Part shown: positions 1-7,343 of the stretch, in pieces
Layout: every line of letters starts with the position of its first letter
Numbering within the stretch: position 1 is the stretch's first letter
From: Lachnocurva sp029100405
GTDB lineage: Bacteria > Bacillota > Clostridia > Lachnospirales > Lachnospiraceae
DNA length: 64,000 bases
Direction of reading: 5' to 3'
NCBI GenBank assembly: GCA_046263755.1
Contig: JBJYZC010000014.1
Coordinates: forward strand, 1 to 64,000
The notes under the pieces: generated by a model
The model's database searches: none
What the model saw: only the letters and a program-made list of their open reading frames with translations
What the model was told of the DNA's origin: nothing
Position numbers and translations under genes: made by a program

Positions 1-728
1 TTCGCAATTTCCGAGCAGTTGAAGCCGGTCAGGAAGGAATAGTAGATGAACTGCACCACTTTCGCTTCCTGTTCGTTGACCACCAGATCACCGTTTTCAT
101 CCTGATCGTAGCCATACAGTGGTGGTGTCAGGAAGATGCCGTTCTTGATCCGGTTCTCAAAGCTCCAGTTCATGATGTCGCTCTTGGTCCGGGATTCCTG
201 CTCGGCCATCCCTGCCATCATCATGAGGAGGAAGCGCATACCGGGATCAAAGGTATCGATATGCTCGGTCTCAAATTTCACTTCCACTGGATGCGGCAGG
301 TTATCCAGAATCTGAATCGTGGCAAGCGTGTCCTTCACATTTCGGGCGAAACGGGAAATCGACTTCGTGAGGATCAGATCGATCTTTCCTGCCTTGCAGT
401 CCTCGATCATCTGCTGGAAGCCCAGCCGGTGCTCAATATTCGTTCCGGAGATTCCCTCGTCCGCATAAATATTGACGAGCTGATAATCCGGCGTGTTATT
501 GATGAGGTCGGTGTAGGTTTTCACCTGCAGCTCAAAACTTGAGGTCTGCTGTTCCTCCTGCGTAGAAACACGGCAATAGGCAGCGACCTTTCGAATCGTG
601 CCGGGAGCTTTTCGGACAGCCTCTTTCGGCGTCACTTCATGAATTTCCAGCTCATCAACCTTCTGGTTGTACCGTTCCCGAATCCGATTCTTTTTCGATG
701 CTCTTGCTGATTTCCTGTTTCTTCCCAT
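1..728 (-). CDS. Large serine recombinase, partial (C-terminus outside window)
   Basis: Site-specific DNA recombinase of the resolvase/invertase superfamily. Translation from the ATG at 728 gives a basic N-terminal extension of about 50 residues, then the catalytic domain with the nucleophile motif YCRVST, the helix motif SGTNIEHRLGFQQM and the arginine motif KSISRFARN, so all key residues are present. The start of the recombinase (DNA-binding) domain follows (LYGYDQDENGDLVV). The frame is open to base 3, and the zinc ribbon and coiled coil would lie beyond the window. It is the last gene of a leftward set (ATPase, short recombinase, this gene), with 46 bases to the previous stop. It is the probable active integrase of the element in block 1. 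The protein closely resembles the short recombinase upstream, suggesting duplication. Confidence 0.9.
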   Translation of the reverse strand, partial: MGRNRKSARASKKNRIRERYNQKVDELEIHEVTPKEAVRKAPGTIRKVAAYCRVSTQEEQQTSSFELQVKTYTDLINNTPDYQLVNIYADEGISGTNIEHRLGFQQMIEDCKAGKIDLILTKSISRFARNVKDTLATIQILDNLPHPVEVKFETEHIDTFDPGMRFLLMMMAGMAEQESRTKSDIMNWSFENRIKNGIFLTPPLYGYDQDENGDLVVNEQEAKVVQFIYYSFLTGFNCSEIA

Positions 729-774
729 TTCTGTCACCTGTCTCTATATCTGGATGTCCGTGACATCCTTACTT

Positions 775-1224
775 TTATTTTCCATTTTCAGCCGCTGCCT
801 CCTGAAGAATCATCTGGAACAGGAAGTGCATACCCGGATCTGACGTATCCGCGTGCTCCGTCTCAAACTTCACTTCCACAGGATGAGGAAGCCTGCTTAA
901 GGTTTCAGCCGCTTTCAGCGAATCCATCGCATTTCCTGCAAAGCGGGTGATGGACTGCGTCAGGATCCGATCAATCTTTCCGGCCCGGCAGTCCTCCATC
1001 AGCTGTTGAAACCCCGGAAGACCACTGATGTTTGTGTCAGAGATTTCCGAATCGGTATAAATGCCGGCAAGCTGGCAGCCTCCTGTGGAATGGATGAGAT
1101 TCCGGAAGTACTGCAATTCTGACAGTTCTTCAAAAGACGAGATACGGCAATACACCGCAACCCTCCGGATTGCTCCTGCTGCCGCTTTTCCTGTCCGCTG
1201 CTCACTCCGTTCCATCATTTTCAT
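775..1224 (-). CDS. Short degenerate serine recombinase (catalytic domain only)
   Basis: About 149 residues from the ATG at 1224, chosen because GGTGG lies just upstream; the frame stays open to 1281. It overlaps the upstream ATPase by about 20 bases. The sequence aligns with the resolvase catalytic domain. The serine motif is kept (YCRISS), but the helix reads SDTNISGLPGF, where the other recombinases here keep an arginine (HRLGF, KRPGF), and the second arginine of RFAR is glycine (SITRFAGN). These correspond to gamma-delta resolvase Arg45 and Arg71 as I align them. The protein stops at the start of helix E and lacks any DNA-binding domain. It is probably not an active recombinase; a regulatory subunit or a decaying gene are both possible. 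The coding frame is intact, which argues mildly against simple decay. Confidence 0.8.
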   Translation of the reverse strand: MKMMERSEQRTGKAAAGAIRRVAVYCRISSFEELSELQYFRNLIHSTGGCQLAGIYTDSEISDTNISGLPGFQQLMEDCRAGKIDRILTQSITRFAGNAMDSLKAAETLSRLPHPVEVKFETEHADTSDPGMHFLFQMILQEAAAENGK

Positions 1225-2206
1225 CGCCACCATCTGTATTGATATCCTCTGCTTCATCCGGCAGATGCCAGTACCAGCCATCCGCCTTCTTCACAGACTT
1301 AATTCCATATTTTTTCTTGGAATAATCAATCGTCCGCACGCTGATATTCTTTTCCTTCAGCCGCTCATAAATTGTTACGCATAGCAGATCCTGTTCCTTC
1401 AACCATTCCAGAAGATAGCTTCCTGCAAGATCCTGCTTTGACATTGAGGCTTCGAGATCAAGGTCCGCCTCTTCCTCTATGGAGACCGGCCCGATCATAT
1501 TGATGCCGCCATCGGGAGGAATCTCAAACGCATAATCCGGTCCCTGCTCTTCCAGACTATTTTTAATCTGGCTGAGATAGCGGACAGCCGAATGCGAATT
1601 CAGCCGTTTCACCAGAAGCACGCTCCTGCAGACAGCGATGAAGTCGATGCTTCCAAAGTTTCTGTAAAGTGCTTTTGCTTTCTGTCTCTTATTTAAATGT
1701 CCGATCAGGAGAATGGCGCATCCTGTTTTCTCGGCTGTCCGGTCCAGCTTTGTGAGCATTTTTCGAACAACATCCGACTGATTCAGATCTCTCATGTAAT
1801 CCTGAATCGGATCAATAATCAACAGTTTTGCCTTTGTCTCTTTGATTGCGGATGCGATTCTGGAATCATCCAGAGTCAGCGGATCTTTTGCATCCTGTTC
1901 AATAAAAGCCACCCGACGACAGTCCGCTTTCAGAGCCATCAGACGCGGTCGTATCGTGTCGCTCTTTCCATCTTCTTCACATTGATAAATAACGGATTCC
2001 GGTGAGCAATTTGCCTGACCATCAGGCCGAACCGCTCCGGAAGTCAGACAGGCGGTCAGATACAATGCCAGTGTTGATTTCCCATCTCCCGGATCTCCCT
2101 GCAAAAGCGTGATCTTTCCATATGGAATGTAAGGATACCAAAGCCAGCGGACCTTTTTCGACGTGACATCCGCATAATATTTGACGACATGATTCGATCG
2201 TCTCAT
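1202..2206 (-). CDS. RepA-like AAA ATPase (AAA_25 family) of a mobile element
   Basis: 334 residues. An N-terminal P-loop GDPGDGKST lies at about residues 37-45, a Walker B-like LLIIDPIQDYM at about 128-138, and a sensor-like ILLIGHLNKRQ. This is the hexameric-helicase/RecA-type fold seen in plasmid RepA and AAA_25 proteins that unwind DNA at replication origins. The C-terminal third (after about residue 235) looks like a winged-helix region. It overlaps the downstream short recombinase. Serine recombinases coupled to a helicase-type ATPase recall the cch-ccr arrangement of SCC elements, where the helicase replicates the excised circle; that parallel is inference. A divergent XRE regulator and GGGTGCAAG repeats lie to the right and are candidate regulator and origin. 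Confidence 0.8.
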   Translation of the reverse strand: MRRSNHVVKYYADVTSKKVRWLWYPYIPYGKITLLQGDPGDGKSTLALYLTACLTSGAVRPDGQANCSPESVIYQCEEDGKSDTIRPRLMALKADCRRVAFIEQDAKDPLTLDDSRIASAIKETKAKLLIIDPIQDYMRDLNQSDVVRKMLTKLDRTAEKTGCAILLIGHLNKRQKAKALYRNFGSIDFIAVCRSVLLVKRLNSHSAVRYLSQIKNSLEEQGPDYAFEIPPDGGINMIGPVSIEEEADLDLEASMSKQDLAGSYLLEWLKEQDLLCVTIYERLKEKNISVRTIDYSKKKYGIKSVKKADGWYWHLPDEAEDINTDGGDENDGTE

Positions 2207-2242
2207 GCTTTCTCCATATATGTCTATTAGTAATATTTACTT

Positions 2243-2331
2243 AAATTTCCACTCATAGTGTATTATAATCATCTTGGTCTCTGAATACAATAAAAATGTG
2301 GATTTTTAGTGAAATTCCACTTTCAGCAATA
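2243..2331. promoter_or_regulatory. Divergent control region between ATPase and XRE regulator
   Basis: A consensus -10 TATAAT reads rightward at 2264-2269, with a weak -35 (TTAAAT) 17 bases upstream. The motif AAATTTCCACT (about 2243) recurs as AAATTCCACT (about 2320), and GTGGATTTTT (about 2298) is its inverted form. These spaced copies between divergent genes are the likely operator of the XRE protein encoded next to them. The operator role is inferred from position and repetition only. Confidence 0.45.
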
Positions 2332-2368
2332 TTGTATCGTTTCATCGCTCAACAAAGGAGACCCGTGT

Positions 2369-2725
2369 ATGGAGCTTGATTATACTTTGATAGGGAAACG
2401 AATCCAGACAATACGGGTTCAGAAAAAAATTACGCAGGAAAAGCTGGCGGAGCAGGCAAATCTCTCCACCTCTTATATCAGTGCGATTGAAACCGGCACC
2501 CGTCATCCAACACTGGATACTCTGTGTAACATCGGAGAAATTCTCGGAACAACAGTTGATAACTTTATTTATGGGGATTCGTACTTTGAATCGGATCCTA
2601 TGAAAGAAAAGATTCTGAAGGAGTTCGATGACTGTTCTTCAGAAGAAAAAGACCTGCTTTATGATCTGCTTGCGGCATCCAAGGATGTAATAAAAAAGCA
2701 CAAGGGTGCAAGATTTGGGTGGTAA
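2369..2725 (+). CDS. XRE-family helix-turn-helix regulator
   Basis: 118 residues from the ATG at 2369, chosen for AAAGGAGACC just upstream. Residues about 8-62 form a Cro/C1-type helix-turn-helix (ITQEKLAEQANLSTSYISAI). A short C-terminal helical tail, probably for dimerisation, follows. It is divergent from the ATPase and likely autoregulates the shared control region. Its last codons (KGARFGW) lie inside the first GGGTGCAAG repeat, so the repeat array overlaps the gene end. Confidence 0.85.
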   Translation: MELDYTLIGKRIQTIRVQKKITQEKLAEQANLSTSYISAIETGTRHPTLDTLCNIGEILGTTVDNFIYGDSYFESDPMKEKILKEFDDCSSEEKDLLYDLLAASKDVIKKHKGARFGW

Positions 2726-2793
2726 GGGTGCAAGATTTGGACGGTAAGGCTGCAACCCCCCTGACCCCCCTGCACCCTTGCACCCTTGCATCC
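2704..2793. repeat. GGGTGCAAG repeat cluster, iteron-like
   Basis: Six copies of a 9-base motif occur in 90 bases. Two exact forward copies start at 2704 and 2726, inside a 22-base direct repeat; a degenerate forward copy is at 2748; three inverted copies lie at 2769, 2777 and 2785, overlapping as an 8-base tandem (TGCACCCT). The array sits between the XRE gene end and the next leftward gene end. Iterons for the nearby RepA-like ATPase, or a recombination/attachment region, are the options. It could also fold as a hairpin because the two halves are complementary. Confidence 0.6.
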
Positions 2794-2800
2794 TTAAAGC

Positions 2801-3166
2801 TTACTCATCCTGTAAAGATTTCAGGCAGTCATGAAGAAATGAGGCGAATGAATAACTCATATTTTTCACGATTTTTTCGCCTTTGTATTCCTGAAGGCGA
2901 TAGGCGATTGCCTTTTCCAAGGGATCGCCATCCTCTGCATGCATCAGGTGTCCGTAGGCTTTCACAAGCGCTGTATCGAACATCGAAACCAGAATATTGC
3001 CTTCGATGACAATTCTTCCGGTTTCATCCTGATGGACGATCCTTTCCATTTCTTCCTTCGCCTGATCGCGTGTCAGGGAGTTCAGATAATGCAGAAGGAC
3101 AGCTGCCGCGAACGTCTCCCGCTCCGGCATGTCATAAGAATAAGGGTTGATGGTTTCAAATTTCAT
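2801..3166 (-). CDS. Hypothetical protein downstream of recombinase genes
   Basis: 121 residues from the ATG at 3166, chosen because AGGAAAGGAAG lies just upstream; the longer frame to 3262 has no comparable site. Sequence begins MKFETINPYSYDMPERE and is predicted mostly helical, without membrane segments or recognised catalytic motifs. It is the last gene of the leftward run that includes three serine recombinases. I do not recognise the family. The position suggests a role linked to integration or excision, but nothing in the sequence proves it. Confidence 0.7.
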   Translation of the reverse strand: MKFETINPYSYDMPERETFAAAVLLHYLNSLTRDQAKEEMERIVHQDETGRIVIEGNILVSMFDTALVKAYGHLMHAEDGDPLEKAIAYRLQEYKGEKIVKNMSYSFASFLHDCLKSLQDE

Positions 3167-3290
3167 GTACTTCCTTTCCTGCAGAATCAGGCCTGTTTTG
3201 AATTTTCTGCAGTACCCACGATATTCAAAATCAAGGTACATAGCAAGACAATTATCGACCACAGATTCTTTTTGGAAATAGTACCTAAGA

Positions 3291-4526
3291 TCAGCTCTTT
3301 TTTATGAATTCGAAATGATCATCGTAGACAAGGATTTTCTCGATCTGACACTCAAATTCTTCTCTGGGAAAGGCGTCAGTGTCCTTCCACGGAAGGCCCA
3401 GCTCATCACTTATGGCTTGTAAAAGTTCCGTCTCGTCAACGGTACGGTTCTTACAGCCGTTTCCCTTTTTCCCTTTTCTGCGTTCCATGCAGACCCACAT
3501 TTTATGCATGTGCTCCCCGCTTCCGGAATTCCGTCTCTTGTACAGAGCACCGCAGTTTCCGCAGAAGACTCTGCCGTAAAGAAAGCTGCTTCTTCCGGGC
3601 ATCGAGTAAATTCCTCGCTCCTGCTCTTCCTTCCGGTCACTCAGCTTTTTCTGCACCTGATCCCAGGTGTCCCGGTCGATGATCGCAGGATGTCCGTCCG
3701 TGATATAAAAAGAATCGTAATCCACGGAAGGATCCGGCTTATGCGTGAGAAAGTTCTTCGGCGGTCGCTTCTGCAGAAGTTTATCTCCCACAAAGGTTTC
3801 ATTCTTCAGAATGCCCCGCACGGTCTCCGCTGTCATGGGTCTGCCGGTCACGCTGTGTCCACCGGCTGCATTCACCGCTGACGCGATGGCGGAGTAACTC
3901 TTGCCCGCAAGGAACATCTGGAAGATTTTCCGGACAATCCATGCATCGTCATTGATGTAGATCGTCCCGTCGTGCTTTGTGCTGTAGCCAAGGATGTGGT
4001 TGTTCCCGAGCGAGTACTTTCCCTGCTCAAAGGCCTGCTGGTAGCGCCACTTCATGTTCTTGCTGATGGATTCACTCTCGCTCTGCGCAATGACCGCCAT
4101 CAGTCCAAACATCAGAAAGGCGGTCGGATCCTTGGTGCTGAGCCCTTCCTTTTCAAATAGGATGTCCACGCCGTTTCCGTGCAGAAGATCCACATAGTGC
4201 TTGCAGTCCACAACATTGCGGGAGAATCGGGAAATGCTCTTCACCAGAATGAGGTCAATCTTTCCATCCACCGCGTCCTGCACCATCTGCATAAATCCCG
4301 GACGCTTCTTTGCATCGGTGCCGCTGATGCCGTTATCAGAATAGATCCCGACGTACTCCCAGTCCGGATTGCTCTGGATGTATTCGTCGTAGTATTTCTT
4401 CTGGACCTCGAAGCTGTCTTCCTGATCAGCGCGGTTGGTACTGACGCGGCAGTAGGCAGCCGTCCGGGTCTTTCGGGATTCCCGGATCGATTTCCGATAG
4501 GATACCTTCATTTCCCCTGTTTCCAT
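3291..4526 (-). CDS. Large serine recombinase with zinc ribbon (third of three)
   Basis: 411 residues from the ATG at 4526, preferred over 4541 because GGAGG is spaced 8 bases from it. Domains in order: catalytic domain with AAYCRVST, SGTDAKKRPGFMQM and KSISRFSRN; recombinase domain ending in the region VRGILKNETFVGD; zinc ribbon with CGNC and a downstream pair of cysteines (WVCMERR, GNGCKN). All catalytic residues are intact. It is the last recombinase of a leftward trio, 26 bases after the previous stop. Large serine recombinases integrate phage DNA at short att sites without high-energy cofactors. It is probably part of the prophage integrase set. Confidence 0.93.
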   Translation of the reverse strand: METGEMKVSYRKSIRESRKTRTAAYCRVSTNRADQEDSFEVQKKYYDEYIQSNPDWEYVGIYSDNGISGTDAKKRPGFMQMVQDAVDGKIDLILVKSISRFSRNVVDCKHYVDLLHGNGVDILFEKEGLSTKDPTAFLMFGLMAVIAQSESESISKNMKWRYQQAFEQGKYSLGNNHILGYSTKHDGTIYINDDAWIVRKIFQMFLAGKSYSAIASAVNAAGGHSVTGRPMTAETVRGILKNETFVGDKLLQKRPPKNFLTHKPDPSVDYDSFYITDGHPAIIDRDTWDQVQKKLSDRKEEQERGIYSMPGRSSFLYGRVFCGNCGALYKRRNSGSGEHMHKMWVCMERRKGKKGNGCKNRTVDETELLQAISDELGLPWKDTDAFPREEFECQIEKILVYDDHFEFIKKS

Positions 4527-4567
4527 ATGGCTTTCCTCCATCTGATGGCAAAAAAAGAGAGAGGTTT

Positions 4568-6025
4568 TTACGCCTCTCTCTCAATCAAATCCTGTTCTTT
4601 TTCCTGTTCCCTGTGTCGCTTGTTTTCAAAGCTCCGCTTGTCTGTGACCGCCAGCTTTTCCGGATCGTCCTTCACGGGATCGATGTTCGTCGGCACCGTG
4701 GTGTCAAATCCACATCGCCAGTGGACGGTCAGCGTTCTGGTCTCCTTATCCCTGTGAAGTCCCAGATCGATGTGATCGATCAATTCATCCACCCAGTAAT
4801 ATTCCACGGTCTGAAAGTCCTCGTCCTTTTCCTTCAGGAAAAGCTCTGCGGCTTTCTTCTCATCCTCCGTTCCCTTTTCCATGATCGCTTTTAGCTTTTC
4901 CCGGTTCACGCTGCGGTAGGCGGCAAGGATCGCATCTTCCACATGCCTTGTATGGATGAGAAAATTATGATCCCGGCAGACCCATCCACGGCTCTGCTTA
5001 TAGACGAGGATCTTCTTCTGGATCATCGGCTTTCCGCAGTAGGGGCAGCGGAGCTTGTCGCCCAGCGGATAAGTATCATATCCGTTTTTCTTTTTGTTCC
5101 GGTATTCCAGAATCCTCTGTACCCGGTTGAACTGTTCTCTCGAAACGATCGCCTTGTGATGATCCTTGATGTAGTACATCGGTGCCTCCTCGCCGTCGTT
5201 CTTCACAAAGGCGTGAGTCAGATGGTCTTTCGTCACATATTTCTGGAGGATCAGGTCCCCGCAGTACTTGTCGTTGACGAGGATGGACCGGACCAGTGCT
5301 CCTTCCCAGACAACTTTTCCGGCAGGTGTCAGGATTCCCCGCTTCTGCAGTTCCTTACCGATCTTACTCGTGGAGAGCCCTTTCTCATAAAGGTCAAAGA
5401 TCAGCCGGACCACCTTCGCTTCTTCCTCCACAATGATATAGGTCTCGCCGGTGTCAAAGTCCTTTCGATATCCGAAGACGTTCGCCCAGCGTTCCTGTCC
5501 TTCCTCGAACCTCTTTCTTACGCCCCAGGTGATGTTTGCGCTGATGGATCTGGATTCCTCCTGCGCAAACGCGGCAAGGACCGTGAGGAGCATTTCGGAA
5601 TAAGCGCTCCCGGTGTCGATATTTTCCTTTTCAAACAGGATGGTCGTTCCGATATCCTTCAGGTGTCGGACATAACCGATGCAATCGAGCGTATTCCGAG
5701 CAAAGCGGCTGATGGACTTTGTGATGATCCGGTCGATCTTTCCCTCCTCGGCATCTTTGATCATCTTCTGAAAGCCCGGACGTTTCGATGCCTTGGTCCC
5801 GGTAATTCCTTCGTCCGTGTAGACCCCGGCGTACTCCCATGCGGGATTGGCTCGGATCTTCTTCTCGTACACTTCGACCTGTGTTTCAAAGCTGGTCTCC
5901 TGCTCATCGCTGTCCGTGCTGACACGGCAGTAGGCTGCAACCCGCAGCTTCTCTTCTCCGGCAGCCTTTGTCGTTCTCCTTGTTTCAGGCCGGTTCTGCG
6001 GTCTTCTGATCTGTACACTTTCCAT
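4568..6025 (-). CDS. Large serine recombinase with zinc ribbon (second of three)
   Basis: 485 residues; GGAGG lies upstream of the ATG at 6025. The catalytic domain shows AAYCRVSTDSDEQETSF, TGTKASKRPGFQKM and KSISRFARN. A recombinase domain and a zinc ribbon (CPYCGKPM, later WVCRDH) follow, then a coiled-coil/helical tail rich in charged residues. The full-length architecture suggests it can bind att DNA. It overlaps the preceding recombinase gene by 41 bases, consistent with translational coupling. Confidence 0.94.
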   Translation of the reverse strand: MESVQIRRPQNRPETRRTTKAAGEEKLRVAAYCRVSTDSDEQETSFETQVEVYEKKIRANPAWEYAGVYTDEGITGTKASKRPGFQKMIKDAEEGKIDRIITKSISRFARNTLDCIGYVRHLKDIGTTILFEKENIDTGSAYSEMLLTVLAAFAQEESRSISANITWGVRKRFEEGQERWANVFGYRKDFDTGETYIIVEEEAKVVRLIFDLYEKGLSTSKIGKELQKRGILTPAGKVVWEGALVRSILVNDKYCGDLILQKYVTKDHLTHAFVKNDGEEAPMYYIKDHHKAIVSREQFNRVQRILEYRNKKKNGYDTYPLGDKLRCPYCGKPMIQKKILVYKQSRGWVCRDHNFLIHTRHVEDAILAAYRSVNREKLKAIMEKGTEDEKKAAELFLKEKDEDFQTVEYYWVDELIDHIDLGLHRDKETRTLTVHWRCGFDTTVPTNIDPVKDDPEKLAVTDKRSFENKRHREQEKEQDLIEREA

Positions 6026-6962
6026 GCAGCTTCCTCCAGTTTCTCGGCGTGAACAGAGCCTTCGTTTTTACCAGCTCTTCTACCGTTTCAAAATCTTCCT
6101 TACTGATCAGCGGCTCATGATGGTTTTCAATGATGAATTGTCCTCTCTCACCGCTGTTGTCTCTTCTGACTTTGCCCTTTCCTCCGACAACTGTCTCGAT
6201 CGTCTTGTTGCTGATGTAGCTTCCCGTGTAGTAGGGATTCACAAGCAAATACTGCAAAGTGGACTGGATCCATGTTCGTCCAGTCCCATCCCGATCCTCC
6301 ATCTCCTGCAGAGCCATCCGGATCTCTGTGTAGTTATGGTGGTCCAGCGCCATTCGAAATGCGGTCCGTACCCGCTCCGCTTCCGGCTCATAAATCACCC
6401 AGGTATGATCCTTCTTCTCCCGATAGCCGTAGCTGACCTCGCCATAAGGTCTTCCCTTCTTCAGTCTCGCCTTCCTGCCCCAGTGCAGGTTCTCTGCAAT
6501 CGACCGGCTCTCTTCTTCTGCGATCGTCGCCATGATGCCGAAGATTATCTCTGACTGCTGATCCTTCGTGTCCAGACCTTCCTTTTCGAAAATCACCCGG
6601 ACATGGAGCTTCTGAAGCTCGCGGATCGAAGCAAGGACGTTCTCCATGTTTCTTCCGAATCTGGAGATGCTCTTGCAATAGATCAGGTCGATCTTTCCAT
6701 CCCGGCAGTCTTTCATCATGCGCTGGAATTCGTTTCTCCCCTTGATCTGTGTGCCGCTCCGACCAAGATCCCCGTAGACATCCACCAGCGTAAGGTCCGG
6801 ATTGCTCTCGATCTTCTTTCGATAGGTTTCCATCTGCAGTTCAAAGGAATCTTCCTGCAGCTCCTGCGCTGTGGATACCCGGCAGTAGGCGGCAGCGCGG
6901 ATCTTCGGCTTTTCTGCTGTAATCTTTTTCACGGTTTTCCGATGTTCGATTTTCTGAATCAT
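5985..6962 (-). CDS. Serine recombinase lacking zinc ribbon (first of three)
   Basis: 325 residues; start at 6962 is supported by AAAGGAGGAAG. The catalytic domain is intact (AAYCRVSTAQELQEDSF, SGTQIKGRNEFQRM, KSISRFGRN). The recombinase domain follows and the protein ends at about the point where the zinc ribbon would begin (TPRNWRKLHG), so it is shorter than its partners. It is the promoter-proximal gene of the trio, preceded by a conserved leader element also found before three other phage genes. Such mixed-length sets may act together, as CcrA and CcrB do; joint action here is inferred. Confidence 0.93.
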   Translation of the reverse strand: MIQKIEHRKTVKKITAEKPKIRAAAYCRVSTAQELQEDSFELQMETYRKKIESNPDLTLVDVYGDLGRSGTQIKGRNEFQRMMKDCRDGKIDLIYCKSISRFGRNMENVLASIRELQKLHVRVIFEKEGLDTKDQQSEIIFGIMATIAEEESRSIAENLHWGRKARLKKGRPYGEVSYGYREKKDHTWVIYEPEAERVRTAFRMALDHHNYTEIRMALQEMEDRDGTGRTWIQSTLQYLLVNPYYTGSYISNKTIETVVGGKGKVRRDNSGERGQFIIENHHEPLISKEDFETVEELVKTKALFTPRNWRKLHGKCTDQKTAEPA

Positions 6963-6972
6963 TGCGCTTCCT

Positions 6973-7024
6973 CCTTTGGTAGTGACATGTTCCCTCTGAG
7001 GGGCCGTAATAGCAACGTATTATA
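6973..7024 (-). promoter_or_regulatory. Leader element copy A and -10 box upstream of recombinase trio
   Basis: Read leftward: a -10 TATAAT at 7024-7019, then the conserved block starting TTGCTATTACGGCC and ending CTACCAAAGGAGG at the ribosome site. The same block, in diverged form, precedes genes at 28912, 27652 and 27039. No good -35 is visible. The block contains a small dyad (CCCTC-A-GAGGG). It may be a 5' untranslated regulatory element or operator. Confidence 0.5.
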
Positions 7025-7118
7025 ATAGGAAAGAACGTAGATTATCCGGCCAGATAAGGCGGCCTTATTTGTGGATGTTAGCAACGAACCCTGCTCTTGT
7101 TTTTAAAAGAAGGCCAAT

Positions 7119-7147
7119 AAAAAATCCCCGGGGAATGCCTCGAGGAT
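7119..7147 (-). terminator. Intrinsic terminator, leftward
   Basis: Read leftward: stem TCCTCG / CGGGGA (one G-T pair), ten-base loop, then six T. It would end leftward transcripts coming from the lysis genes before they reach the recombinase promoter. Confidence 0.6.
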
Positions 7148-7203
7148 GAATAAGAATTTCTATAAGATATTCATTTACTGTCTGTTATGCTGAGCGGAAA
7201 ATC

Positions 7204-7279
7204 CTCGGAGAATATTCTTCGAGCAATAAGTCGAATGATATTCGTTTACATTGACTCAGTCAAATAAGACAGTTAGAAT
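7204..7279 (+). promoter_or_regulatory. Promoter of the Abi gene with upstream palindrome
   Basis: -35 TTGACT at 7251-7256, 17-base spacer, -10 TAGAAT at 7274-7279, each one base from consensus. This also argues that translation starts at 7344 and not at the TTG inside the -35. A 20-base imperfect palindrome (arms CTCGGAGAA / TTCTTCGAG) lies at 7204-7223 and could be an operator. Confidence 0.65.
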
Positions 7280-7343
7280 TGAAAATAATCCTTCTCCGGC
7301 ACTCTCACGGAGACATTTTGTATCAAAGGGGTCGAATCATTTC

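Noticed and set aside
2701..2800. CRISPR array
   Set aside because: The GGGTGCAAG repeats are 9 bases, irregular in spacing and in both orientations, with no cas genes. No CRISPR array was seen in the window.
4943..6052. Long rightward frame (369 codons) opposite the second recombinase
   Set aside because: Exact antisense of a clear recombinase gene; composition has no domain signature.
7251..7343. Longer Abi protein starting at the TTG at 7251
   Set aside because: That TTG is part of a good -35 box, so the transcript would start after it; the ATG at 7344 with AAAGGGG is preferred.
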